Source: Lasiosphaeris hirsuta (Eukaryota > Ascomycota > Sordariomycetes > Sordariales > Lasiosphaeriaceae). Taken from it: DNA of 64,000 nucleotides. Where the stretch lies: NCBI GenBank assembly GCA_030549175.1, contig JAUKUA010000003.1:5952001-6016000 (forward strand). Direction: 5' to 3'. This document shows, piece after piece, positions 25,915-36,345 of the stretch (the stretch's first letter is position 1; the number at the start of each line of letters is the position of its first letter). Position numbers and translations under genes: made by a program. A model generated the notes under the pieces. The model worked only from the letters and a program-made list of their open reading frames with translations. It made no database searches and was not told the DNA's origin.

Positions 25915-26685
25915 AGCGCTTTTCTGTCTCTGTGATGACATAGTGTTTCCTTCCAGTTGTGTGACGACGCAATGAAAAGGGGTGGAATTGGTACCGGGGG
26001 GGGGGGGGATGGGTGGCTGTGGAAACTGAACTTCTTCTATATCATCGGGGACTTTGGGGCCTGATTAATATTCCATGTACATGGATTGGTGCTCACGATA
26101 TATATGACTCATTTCTTTTTGTTTTTGATTTTTTCAATTGAATTTATTATCAAAACTTGAGTGCCAGGGGTGAAGTCAAGTCAAAGACATGCATGAGAAG
26201 ATCGCGGCCCACATGAGACTAGGCCTACCTATGCACGTGTATGCATGAGTTCTGTACGGCAAAACCCAGGGTCTGAAATCGGATGGATATGCAGTCATAC
26301 ACCCCCGCAGAACAAAGTCGCGCGAGTTGATGCTACCTCTGAGGTCTGGCGGCCCGATCAAGAAGTTCGGTCCAGGCTGCTCGGCCGCCTTTTCCCCTCC
26401 CGAGGCCGAGGTGAGCAGCTGTTGTTGGTTCCATGTTCACGACACTGTACTGGATGTACTCTTTCTGAAAACAGTTCAATAGTCCCGCCGAAAATCACGC
26501 AGATAAATACCGACCCTTCTCCTCGGCAGCCATGTCCATTCCCGATTCTATTTCCCCAGCGCTCTACAAAATTCATGTCGTATCCGCCACGCCGCCACGC
26601 CCGGGGCATCAAGTGAACCTGTCGTTCAAACCCCACTTTGAAGTCCTAACTCCCGGGCTCGAGGATCCATCCCACGATGCAAGAT
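25915..26685. other. Gene-free stretch
   Basis: 3' UTR of the protease gene with a G11 run near 25997, then AT-rich DNA. No frame is supported. Confidence 0.4.
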
Positions 26686-27644
26686 CGCATTTCGGGGGGC
26701 CCACGTGGCGGACCCGGACGCCGCCCCGCGCCCCGAGCTTTCGGTCGACGACGCTTTCGTCCCCATCGACCCCAACCTCCACGCCGCGACAAGCGGTTTT
26801 CGGACCCCGGCGTGAGTGTCCTCTGCTGTCGTTCGTGCACGGCGGCAGGCGTGTGGGTTCCTGATATTACTTGGCAGTGGCAGCGCGAACCCCGATCCTG
26901 ACTCGATCGAGGAGGACGGGCGGTTGTATCATGGGTATACGTTTGGGAGCAGGTGGTTCTGTGGATCGAAGGTGTAGGTGGCTGACGTTTTGTAGAGTAT
27001 CTGCTGCCGAATGACGGTGAAAGAGCGGTTTGGGTCCTGACTTCCAATGGAACCCGGCACTGACCGACCCGCAGGAAGAGCAGGATCGACTTGGTGCGTT
27101 CAGCAGGGATACCCCGAGGCATTCCTCTCCTTTCTTCCGCTAAGCCAATCCCCACCAGACTTCCAGTAACAGCGTCATGGGCATGATCCTCAAAGACCAG
27201 CTAGCCCTGGCCCTGGCCCTGGCCCTGATCCAAAACCCACGCAACGTCCTCGACATCGCGACGGGAACAGGCATCTGATCTGGGCGATCGAGTTCGGTCC
27301 GTCCCCTCCCCCCAGTCCACCCACCCAGGTAGGTTAACTGCTAGTGGTTATTGTGGGATGGGCAAGTGCTGACTCAATCCTTATTAGGCTTGTTGAGGAG
27401 GGGTTTTTTTTGATGTGGTGGAAAAGGAGATGCCGTCGGGGGCATGTTGATCAATGGATGGCCCGATGACCCCGAGCACAAGATGATTGGCAAGTATTGC
27501 TATGTGGACCTTGCCCGTGGGTTTGATAGTGCTGGGAGGTTCCTGAAGCTGGCGGGCTTGTCCCAAGACGAGGTTGAGGATCTCACGGCAAAGGCAAAGA
27601 TCGATCTGACGAACCCGAATATTCGAGCCTACTACCCGATGTAA
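26686..27644 (+). pseudogene. LaeA/UMTA-type class I methyltransferase, decayed
   Basis: Pieces appear in order but in different frames. The N-terminus is LSVDDAFVPIDPNLHA, followed by a donor-like GTGAGT. Then come DGRLYHGYTFGS and YLLPNDGE. The SAM-binding loop NPRNVLDIATGTGI follows at about 27240-27275. The C-terminus WPDDPEHKMIGKYC..GLSQDEVEDL..NIRAYYPM runs to a stop near 27643. The SAM loop is broken directly after GTGI by an exact 5-bp tandem duplication (ATCTG at 27273..27277 and 27278..27282), and the middle third is deleted. Just before it, the unit GGCCCT is repeated (CTGGCCCTGGCCCTGGCCCTG-like). Family members act on small molecules or regulate secondary metabolism; this copy cannot be active. 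Confidence 0.6.
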
Positions 27645-27674
27645 GTCCTGGAGCAGGATCTCCGCGGTCGACTA

Positions 27675-27960
27675 ATGGTTCACTCCACGCACCGTATGGC
27701 GGCAAGTCTTGTTTCGATTCAAGACACCCTCGGTCGATTGGCGGATCAGAGTGCCGATGTGAACAGGCTTGTGGGCAAATCCGGTTTGGAGAATCTGGAC
27801 TACAATTCTCTCTTCAATCTCGTTGAAGCGGGAGAAGCTAGCACATGCGACTGGATTCTTGAAGAAGAGCCCTTCAAGTCTTGGACTGAAGGATTTTTTA
27901 CTCATCAGTGGTCTTCCCGGCCAAGGCAAATCTGTCCTTGCTCGATACCTATCTAGTAAA
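27675..27960 (+). pseudogene. NACHT-domain fragment (P-loop) of an NLR protein
   Basis: The fragment reads LDYNSLFNLVEAGEAS, then TCDWILEEEPFKSW, and after a frame change near 27880-27890 reads FLLISGLPGQGKSVLARYL. The last contains the Walker A motif GLPGQGKS of a NACHT NTPase. Only this ~95-residue piece is present: no N-terminal effector domain and no Walker B follow. It ends against the tail of the CorA-like gene on the opposite strand (12-bp overlap). It could derive from the same receptor family as the ankyrin fragment at 14.8-15.5 kb (inference). Confidence 0.7.
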
Positions 27961-30900
27961 GCTACTAGTACTGTGGCCACTCAGCACCGGCAAGCTGGTC
28001 CGCTCCTCGCCCTTCTCTACATCTCCTATAGTAGTCCGACGTGTTAGCCCAGGCAAAGAGTTGTGCTTCTTCTGTTCCCCTGTCGGCTTTGCTCGCCCCT
28101 CCAGCATCTTCTGGACTCTCTTTCTCAGAGAAAGCTTCAGGCCCAAGGCGATGACGGGAAAGAGAATGGGGAGCGCAATCATGAATCCTACGCCAACTGC
28201 GATGCGCTATTATGTCAGCCCCAGTTGCATTCCGCCCACATATTGCAAGGACAGCTATTGAGAGGAAGGACCACATACATATCCATTTTAGAACAAAAGA
28301 GAGCGGCAAGTCGACACCGCCATCGCCATGGGGTAGCTCTCGGATTTGCAAAGCGAGAATGGCAGTTATGAACGAGAGCGGGGCCTAGGATCCACAGGTT
28401 AGCCATTGGCATACCTAGTACTTGGTTTCACCAGGGTAAGATAGCTAGGGGGGCCTGGTGGGCATGCCGACTCACGAATATCGTAGTGACGAGTGTGAAA
28501 ATAAGCACCACTTTTCCGGATCGGGTGGATTGGCTGGCCAGCTTGCCAGCGAAGTAGGTCTCCAAGTTCCGAACTTGTTGTTCCTGCTGGCGCATGAAGA
28601 AGTTGAGCTGGCCGCATTAGCTACGTCGTCAGCGCGCCGCAACTAAAATGCTAGGAAACCGCCGCGAACGCGGCCTCGTTTACTCACATCTTCAAAGGCC
28701 ATTTGGGCTTTCTGGTCCAGCGCCATGAGCAGCCCCTTTCGTTGGAGCAGCTTGGAAGCTCGGTCCCGCTGCTTCCTGACCAGAGTCTCGCTGCTCCGGA
28801 ATGCCGTATCCTCGCCGGACTTGAGCTCGTCGGTCATTTGCTTTGTGACCTCTTCTTGAGTCTTCACAATGTCGAGGATGACGTTGAGTTCTCTGCGGAT
28901 GTGTTTGAGTGTCTCCATCTTGTCCATCAAGCTCGCCCCCCAGTCTTGCCCCAGGAGCTCTTTAAGGCATTCTTGGGCTTTGGCTTCATAGTGCGGATCG
29001 TGGGGGCCGCCTAGGCGCTTTACAGCCTCTGACAGCTTTTCAAAGCAACCAACTTCTTCGGCAGCCTAAAGAGACCGGTTAGGACTGATTACACACAGCA
29101 AGGCGCATCCAATGCCCCAATTTCCAAGAAAGAAAAAAAAAAAAAAAAACCTTACTATGTCATTTATTTTCTGTTCGTACATGTTGAGGAATCGGAATCT
29201 CTTATTGTACCGCGCTCGCTGGTTGAAGATGGAGCCAATGCACTGCCTGACGATGGCGAAACTCAGATCCAGGACCGTCATGTTGGGACTCCTCCATTTG
29301 GCGCGGAGGTTACCGAGCAGCTCCTCAGCTATGTCCGTATAGATGTATGGAAACTCGCGCTGCATGCCTCCCATTTGGCTAGGGAAGGCGGTGATGATGG
29401 TGCCATTGGCTAAGACTAGCATCCAGAGTTGGTCGACCATGAGAGTGAGGGGGTCCTCGCTCGGCCAATGTGATTTGAAGTGACGTGTTATGACCTGTTG
29501 GGTGTCTTCAGGGCTCAGGTGGTACTGGAACTGGACTAGCGTTTGCCTGCAGTGGAGAGGAAGACGCTTGAAAACCTGCTTGAGAATGTTCCAGGTGGTC
29601 TTGGGGATCTTTTCTTCACCAGCCTCGGGCTTCTCATCGCTGCAGATGATTCTTTGCCAGGGGTCTCGTGCTGCGCCACCGGGAGCCTCGCGGGACACTT
29701 TCGCACTTGCTTCTTCGTCTTGCAGTGCCTTTTTGAGACGAACAACGTTCTCTTCAGTTTCGAAATGCACGTAAGGCAGCTGTAGAAGACGACGGTCAGC
29801 TGTGGACGACTAGCTAGCATGACAACCACGGGGTGAGCATCATACAATTAGGGCGAATCCTGTCTGGCGCCCGTCAACTGTCTCTTACATCAGATACGCG
29901 CATCAGGAGTGCGAATACTAGGTGGCACGTACCTAGACCCAATCGACGAAACTGCGGGCGTAGCCGGCGAGTTGGAGGATCTTCATAAGTGCTTGGCACG
30001 TCTTCTTGGCCGAGCCAGTCGAAAGCTTCAAAGATAGAATCACCGCAGCCCGGATAGCAAGGAAAATTCTCCTCAGCTTTCCCACTAGTTGCGTGACACA
30101 TCTCATTGCATCTTAGAATGGGAGCTAAACGTGGGTCGTGAGACGCCTTGCACTTCTCGTTGCACACAACGTTCGTAAGATCCTAGCTCGTTAGATATTT
30201 AACAATTTTGTGCCGGGAGTGATAAGTAGGTAGTGAGGGAAACAAACCCTCAGCCAAGTCATCTATCATTGGCAGGTTAGTTAAGTCGCTTGGCAGTACT
30301 AATCAAGGGTAATGAAGTACCAGGCAGTGTGGGGTACTTGCATGATTCATGGGTAGATGTATCCAGCGAAAGTAGCGGTAGTTTTCGTTGGTGAATTCAT
30401 TCTTCCTCAGATCAGGCACCTTGTAACCTAGGATGCTGGCTGGGCCTTTGCCGTTTATAAGCTCCTCAACCGTGGGGTGCGCGACACGGTAGAACTCGTG
30501 GTGAGGCGTTTCATGAGCCTCTGTCTGAGAATATACCTCAACGATATGCGCTCGAAAGTCATCGTCCATCTTCTCCAGCCCACCGGAATCCTTACTGATT
30601 TCCGGCCAACTTTGATCTCCATCAAGGTCAAGATTTGCTTCCACAGGGCTGACTCCCTGCCAGCGTATCCAGGGGAGAGATTCGGGCTTTCTGTGTACCT
30701 TTGCTCCGTGATGAAACAGATGCTTTACCACCTCTGAAAGCCCCGATTTGAGGTCCCCTGACAAACTGGGCAGGTCCGATATTTCCGCCAGATTCTCGTC
30801 ACCTCGCATCAAGCAGGCGTCTAGCTCATCCATGGCTGCAGCTGCCTTAGCACTGGGTTTGTCTAGATTTTTCTTACCCCCGAGAATGTTCAGTTTTGCT

Positions 30901-31786
30901 GATGCGAGCTGGAAGGCCGTCTGATCTCCTTGCTTCAGCCGGGCATCCGGGTGAACTCTGTCCTCGAGAAGCTGTTTCACTACTCGCTCTTGCCCCTTGA
31001 TAGCCGCCCACTGAAGAACCCTCACCATCATTGGCTCATGGCAGTTTTCTCCCGAGTGGCTCTTGATCAACGCTAGACTGTCATCGACAAGGCCGTTACG
31101 CACCAGGAAGATCAAACCTTCTGGCCAAGACCTGGTGAGATGGCCGCGAATTATCGACTTCATCGGCTCGTCAGAGTGCGTGTATAGTTCCCCAGAGTGG
31201 TAGTTCTGGGACATGTAGTCACGCTGCTGGTTGTTAGCGAGGAAACCAGGGATTAATTGCAGAATGCTCGCCCCGTCTTGCTTACTTGTGCTTCGCTGAC
31301 AACCCAAGAGGTGCGGATCCGCTCACGGCGACAGTACTTGTTGAACTCCTCAAAGGGGCCACCCAGAGTCTCATACCATTGCTTCGAGTCGAAGTGCACC
31401 TCTGGGATGGCTCCCATATTATTATCAGGGGCCAAAGAGAGAACCACACCCATCGGGAGAAATGTTGAGGCAAGTTTCGTCAATTCGTTCATGACGCAAA
31501 GGGCGGCGGGCCTGAGCCCGACTAAAATGACCGGCATTGGGGGGGCCGCAGAGCTTGCTATAGTGTGCTCCATCCCTATAGCATGCTTCACCTTCTCCAC
31601 AATGCTATCGGCGCCATCTTTGGCCTCGTCGAGCTGAATCTTATGAAGGCGTACAACAGGCTTCGGGGAGGAATCCTTCACGGGATCTAGAAGATCATCG
31701 ACCCAGCTAGGCATTTCCCCGCTGTAGACTACAGCAACATGATAATTAAGTCTCTCTTCGCTCATTCTCGATAGATCGGGCGGCAT
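27949..31786 (-). CDS. CorA-like membrane protein with ankyrin-like region and unrecognised N-terminal domain
   Basis: Ten exons from 31786: 31786-31286, 31226-30342, 30262-30248, 30182-29933, 29877-29846, 29779-29156, 29065-28688, 28607-28476, 28384-28279, 28196-27949; 1056 residues. Phases join throughout. Residues 1-167 are an alpha/beta-looking domain I do not recognise (YHVAVVYSGEMPSW, VILVGLRPAALCVMNEL). About 190-270 is ankyrin-like (VLQWAAIKGQERVVKQLLEDRVHPDA). From ~440 the fungal CorA-like pattern follows: RWIHLPMNHMTWLRDL, LPYVHFETEE, LMVDQLWMLVL. Two C-terminal membrane spans lie at ~927-951 and ~966-995, joined by ELPHGDGGVDLPLSF; the GMN motif of true Mg2+ channels is replaced. 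Exon 3 is a 15-nt microexon after a GC-AG intron. It is probably an ion-channel-like membrane protein of unknown substrate. Start could be Met8. Confidence 0.85.
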
Positions 31787-32393
31787 TTGCCCCGGATTAC
31801 ACTACTTTCAAGCTTTAGGTGAGTTGGGATCGGTTCGGGGGGTGGTGAACTTGCTATGTACCTGCTTTGGGTAAGCGGTAAGGTGCCTATCAGGTATGAG
31901 AATAGCGTGTAGCACTGGCGACTTCTGGTAAAGGTTCGAGAGGGAAAAGTTGTCTCGTGAGCCATGCACGAGGACGAGCTCAACGCGTCGCTATGTTCGA
32001 TTCCTCGGGAAAAAGTAATAGACAGGAGGAGGAAGGAACCAAACCCTCTGATTCTGATGTTGACGCCCGACAACAATATTTAACTGCTAAACGGAGATGG
32101 CCACTGGCCGATCAGGAATAACGGAAATGTAGGGCGGACGGCATGGTACCATTTGAAAGAGATTTGGGCAGCAGCACTGCGAGCCAGACTGACGATATGT
32201 GTGTGCTGGTTGGTGGAAGAACCGCATGTCTTGGATGCAATACAAAATTTCCACACAACAACAAGGCCCTGATCCAGAGCCGGCCAGCCTGGCACAGGGC
32301 CAACGCAAAAAGGTGGCTTATATTGGATAACTTTGTTATTAGGGAACCAAACACAAGACGACCAGGGAGAGGAGACTCCACCTGACGCAAGCT
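31787..32393. other. 5' flank of the CorA-like gene
   Basis: No gene supported. It presumably holds the promoter of the CorA-like gene (minus strand). Confidence 0.4.
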
Positions 32394-32516
32394 ATGACCA
32401 ACTTCTCCACCGGCCTGAACAACCTCGGCACTACTCTGGCCAATCTCGACGAGCGCCCTCCGGCGTACGCGGCCAGCAAGCTGCAGGCCGACGCCTCCTT
32501 CCAAACCGGAGAGGGT
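32394..32516 (+). CDS. Possible first exon or fragment of an unrecognised gene
   Basis: An ATG frame of ~41 residues (MTNFSTGLNNLGTTLANLDE, then RPPAYAASKLQADASFQTGE) has strongly C/G-ended codons unlike the surrounding AT-rich DNA, and is followed by a donor-like GGTTTGT. A pyrimidine-rich AACCCAG acceptor at about 32598 could join it to LSLNKRGKSLKAREKAVKW. I do not recognise the family and cannot find a complete gene; it may be a leftover exon. Confidence 0.25.
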
Positions 32517-32869
32517 TTGTCTGAACGCCGAACATATCAATCCAATCGGATTTTGCGTTGGTTCCGTCATATTCACCAACAATTCTTTTTTAACCCAGCT
32601 GTCTCTTAATAAGCGCGGAAAGTCTTTGAAAGCCAGGGAAAAGGCCGTTAAATGGGCAAGCCGGGCATGCTCGTGGCTAAGATGTCTACTACCGATATCT
32701 TCCCTTGTGAGGCCTTCGATGCAGATATATGTCTGAGGGATTCCTGGGTCCAACTGAATCCGGGCAGTGAGATGCTAGACGAGTCGAGCCATACAGGGGG
32801 CTTAGCGCCTTGGCGCGTGGTTCAGCCCGAGCCTGGATCAGTTTTTTTGGCACAAAAAAGAAACGTAAA

Positions 32870-33569
32870 CTGAACATTTTCGCATGCGAATTGGTAGTGC
32901 AAATGATCACTTGGTATTTTTTTTTGGTGAAACCCAATGATAAAAACTTACCGTATTGAATCTGGATTGAATCACGTGCCAAAATCACTGTATAAATTCA
33001 GGAATCGATCCTACATGTCCCCCAAGTAAAAAAGGCCCTCTACTGACCACTCCCCTTCCAATCCCAACCCCTTCTCCCAACAACCCACGACCTCCCCCCG
33101 AGCCGCCAAAATGAGTGGCTACAAGTAGTCGGTGAGTAAACCCTGATTGAACCCTGATTCAACACTGATCAATCACCGCGGAGATCGAGTCGGGATTTGA
33201 CTCGGATTTTTCGATGATTCAATCATGAGTTAACCATAATCTAATAGCAGGGCGTCGCTGTCGGGCGGTCGGACAATTGTTCTTTTTTAAGCGAAGCTCA
33301 AGGTTAACACGGACCTAATCAGGCTATTATTTATCAAACCTTCTTCACGCCGCCTGAGCAGCATCTCAACGTGATATCTATTTCGAATACTGTACGTGTA
33401 TAACGCAGGAAACCTAATCTAGAGAACAGCCAACCTAGAAAATCAATTTAGAAAAGGACCTAAATAGAAAATTAACTCAGGAAAACCCAGCTGAGAAAAT
33501 CCAACCCAGAAAACTTATTGCTAATCAAAACGGCTAGAATGGCCCCCATCCCTTAGCTTCCTTCTTCTC
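32870..33569. other. AT-rich gene-free stretch with a degenerate repeat
   Basis: About 33415-33530 repeats a motif like CCTAGAAAAT / CCCAGAAAAC every 15-17 nt, six or so times, all degenerate. An ATG with UTR-like leader at 33111 (MSGYK, stop) and a GTGAGT donor look like the remains of a first exon. No gene is supported. Confidence 0.35.
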
Positions 33570-34681
33570 TTATTTCTGTTCCTCCACCTCCTGCTCGTCC
33601 AAATCGGCACCTAACAGAGTTGCCAGCTCGTACGACTTGCTCCGTCCATAGTCTTGTGTGTTCCGGATCAGCTCACGGCCTCTGTTAGGATAGGACAGCA
33701 GGCTTTCACGAGCTACCAGGTTCTGGTGGTACTGTCCGTTCTGGAAATGGTGGGCAAACACCTCAGCTACCTTACCATCGGTCGCGCAGGTCAAGACAGC
33801 AGTTTCCATGGCAGCCTTGTCGATGGCAGAAGCGCCAGCAGCGCCAGCAACGCCATCCAGTACGTTAGCCCCAGCCTGAGCAAGAGCCCGGTCCCGTGTG
33901 TTAACTAAGATGGCACCATCGTAAGCAGCCTGGTATACTGCTTGCTTGAAACTGGCATCTGTTCGCTTGAATTCAGTAGCGAAATGACAGAGAGCAAGAG
34001 AGCTGTTGTTGCTGTGGAGACTGTGGCCGTGTAGGTGACTCGGGAGAACCTTTGTCTTAAGGCCTTCTAGGATATCGGGAAGAGGATTAGATAGACCGTT
34101 GTTGAAATCTTGCTTGGGAATCTGAGTGATGGCTCGACCGTATGCTCTGCCATAATCCCTGTCGCTATCACTATACTATAGTCTTTCATAATCTTCGAGT
34201 GGATGATATGCGACACTCCAGCCTCATTATATGAATCGGATATCGCTTCGTAATATTGCTGGTGTGCATACTCTGACGGCTGAGTACTGCTGCGGCGCCG
34301 GCCGAGGTCGTGTTGGATGATCCTAAGGTGTTGAGGTGGTTTAGAGGCAGTGGGGTCCAAGATGCCGTTTTCGTACGCCTTTTGTTGAAACTTGGATGAT
34401 GTGGTGGAGGTGGTCATTGTGTCGTTGCTCTCAAAATAGCTGTTGCGGTTGTCGCTGTTGCGGTTGTTGCTGTCGCCATTAAGAGAGTTGAGAAGAGCCA
34501 AGTTCTTTCGAGTGAGCTGGAGGGGCTCTTTTGTATCCCTAATGTCGTCACCATCGCCGGACCCGCGCTTATCCATAGCGTTGGGCATATCTCCATCGTC
34601 GTCGCTGGCCTTGCGCTTAGCTATGGCGGTTAGCACATTCCCATCAGCAGCGTTGCTAGCCTCTCGTATTAGGGCAGCCAT
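33570..34681 (-). pseudogene. DUF7924-family gene with a frameshift
   Basis: The N-terminal part (from ATG 34681: AALIREASNAADGN) is polar and low in complexity. A conserved region follows: SYFESND, SSKFQQKAYENGILDP, RRRSSTQPSEY, matching fungal DUF7924 proteins as I remember them. The frame is lost at 34180..34171, where TATAG is duplicated in tandem. On the other side the family resumes: PKQDFNNGLSNPLPDILEGL, QAAYDGAILVNTRDRALA, LTCATDGKVAEVFAHHFQNG, RNTQDYGRSKSYELATLL, to TAA at 33570. Nearly the full family length is present. Function of the family is unknown; some members resemble crinkler-type or restriction-like proteins. Apart from the 5-bp duplication the gene looks fresh. Confidence 0.7.
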
Positions 34682-35224
34682 GGCGATGGTGAGACGGCAA
34701 TGGTAAAACGAAGGGAAAGAAAGAAAGAAATGGTCATATAATGCAGGGAGAGGGAGAAAAAGAAAGAGAGAATGGAGTTGTCTAATGATGTGCGTGAGGT
34801 TAACAACAAAGAGACGAGCCGGTGCTTTGGATCCATTAGCAGAGCGTTGCCCGTGGTTACATGACCTGTCCTCAACGCAAAGCCAAGCGAGAGCTTTCAA
34901 AGGCTTGTTTGCTTCGGCTACCAATTTCGGCTGCTAAGCCCGCCAGCTCGTTTCTCGGCCGCAGGAGCCGTAGCGGCTGACATCACAACAAGGCCAGGTT
35001 CGTCTCCATTCCCTGTCTAAGGCTTTCGGGCGATGCACACAGTAGGGGGCAACATGAAGGGGAGCGATTTTGGGCATTCGGCATCCCCAATCCAAGACAG
35101 CGGTCGCCAAGCGCTAAAGCTAAAACTGGCCAGAGCCAGGGCTGCGGTGGGCCCTTTCCAGGAGCCGGTGCCGTTCACCTGGGCACGGAGCGCCGCACGC
35201 TGTTATTCTGGTCCTGGGGCCTAA
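34682..35224. other. 5' flank of the DUF7924 pseudogene
   Basis: Purine-rich on the plus strand (minus-strand CT-rich leader) immediately upstream of the ATG. No further gene is supported. Confidence 0.4.
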
Positions 35225-35293
35225 GGAAAACGGACAAAACAAGGAGCTCCTAGTAGCCGGGGACTTCAACGCCGGCCATCCGCTCTGGCAGGT
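35225..35293 (+). mobile_element. Short LINE endonuclease fragment
   Basis: The translation contains ELLVAGDFNAGHPLWQ, identical in sequence to the endonuclease motif of the LINE at 18.4 kb. DNA identity is lower, with mostly third-position differences. About 50-60 bp are recognisable, with no poly(A) or target duplication. It is an old relic of the same or a sister LINE family. Confidence 0.6.
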
Positions 35294-35370
35294 AGCTTAC
35301 TCTTACTGCAAAAGCGAAAAGGGTCTCGCCACGAGTCGAAACCCCCATCTCCTGGCTGGAGGGCACTTCA

Positions 35371-36345
35371 TTGCCGGCTCTCATCAAGCTCAAGACAAAC
35401 CCAATGACGCCCAAGAATCGGCTAATCACTGAGTCTGGTTCTGAGACTAAAGACATCAAACGACTCGAGAATTCGCTCGAGCTCGCAGCCAGGGTGGCTT
35501 TCATGACAGCATGCTCGGGAGGATCCCATGACACCTTCGGTGGTGACCTGTTCAGGCCGTGATGGCAAGACATAGAATCACTCGAGGCGTGTATCACACG
35601 TGTTTACCTCCAGAGTACCCAACCTCCACAGGACAACTAGTCAATCCGGATTGATAAACTCACCGCCAGCTACCTGACAGGATACGCAAAACTCGACATT
35701 ATATGGACGCATCGTCTGACCGACCACCTCATGCTCCTGAAGAGGGTAAATCGCAAGCTATTATACATCTTCAGACATCCTGCTTTCCTCAAGATCTCAC
35801 CCGAGTCACTTGAAGCGAGAAACCTTGCTCTCACGCAGAATCCAGTCGATGCATTGTCAAGGTATATCCTAGTCCTGTCTCATAACCCTAACTCGACCGA
35901 TGCTGACTTCTCCTAGTGGCTGTTTCCCACCGCAGCTCCTCCGCGAGACCCTCGCCATGTTTAACCTCCTCTTCCCCGAACCCGGCGACGAGCTTTCCCG
36001 GGCCATCCTTCAACGGGAAGTCTCCAGGCACGACCTCGACGTCTTCTTCCTCCAGCCGTTTCCTTCCCAATATCACTGTGGTATAGTGCACGAGCACCCG
36101 CACCACCCCCAAGACGCCCTCGACCCGGAGGACATCCGGAGTCTCTACCAAAAGTACCCACATTGGGCCGAGCGACTGTATAATCTCCGCTGGCAAAAAG
36201 CCGACGACCCCGCCCCAGTAACCACGATTGAGCGCTGGTCTGGGAGCAGGAAGAACCCCCGGTTTACGCATTGGTGTACGGTCGTTCTACACCAGTCGTC
36301 ACGCTCCGTCCGTGTAATAGGTCTTCTGGGCAAAATGTGATCCCC
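35371..36345 (+). pseudogene. Decayed gene of an unrecognised fungal protein family
   Basis: One register reads ETKDIKRLENSLELAARVAF, then a stop (TGA) before WQDIESLEACITRVYLQ, then a stop (TAG) before SIRIDKLTASYLTGYAKLDI, then DHLMLLKRVNRKLLYIFRHP and TQNPVDALS. A normal-looking intron (GTATAT at about 35862 to TCCTAG at 35914) joins this to GCFPPQLLRETLAMFNLLFP and HWAERLYNLRWQKAD..TTIERWSGSRKNP. Both stops could come from C-to-T changes (CGA to TGA, CAG to TAG). The last part suggests a family in which a C-terminal membrane span follows TIERW; here it is lost by frameshift. Function unknown. Confidence 0.45.

Noticed and set aside
32112..32753. Minus-strand frame of 213 codons
   Set aside because: No conserved motif; mixed composition and overlap with the better plus-strand exon candidate.
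33111..33290. ATG with UTR-like leader (MSGYK, stop) and GTGAGT donor resembling a small ribosomal protein gene
   Set aside because: A stop falls after five codons and the second exon candidate is too short to identify.
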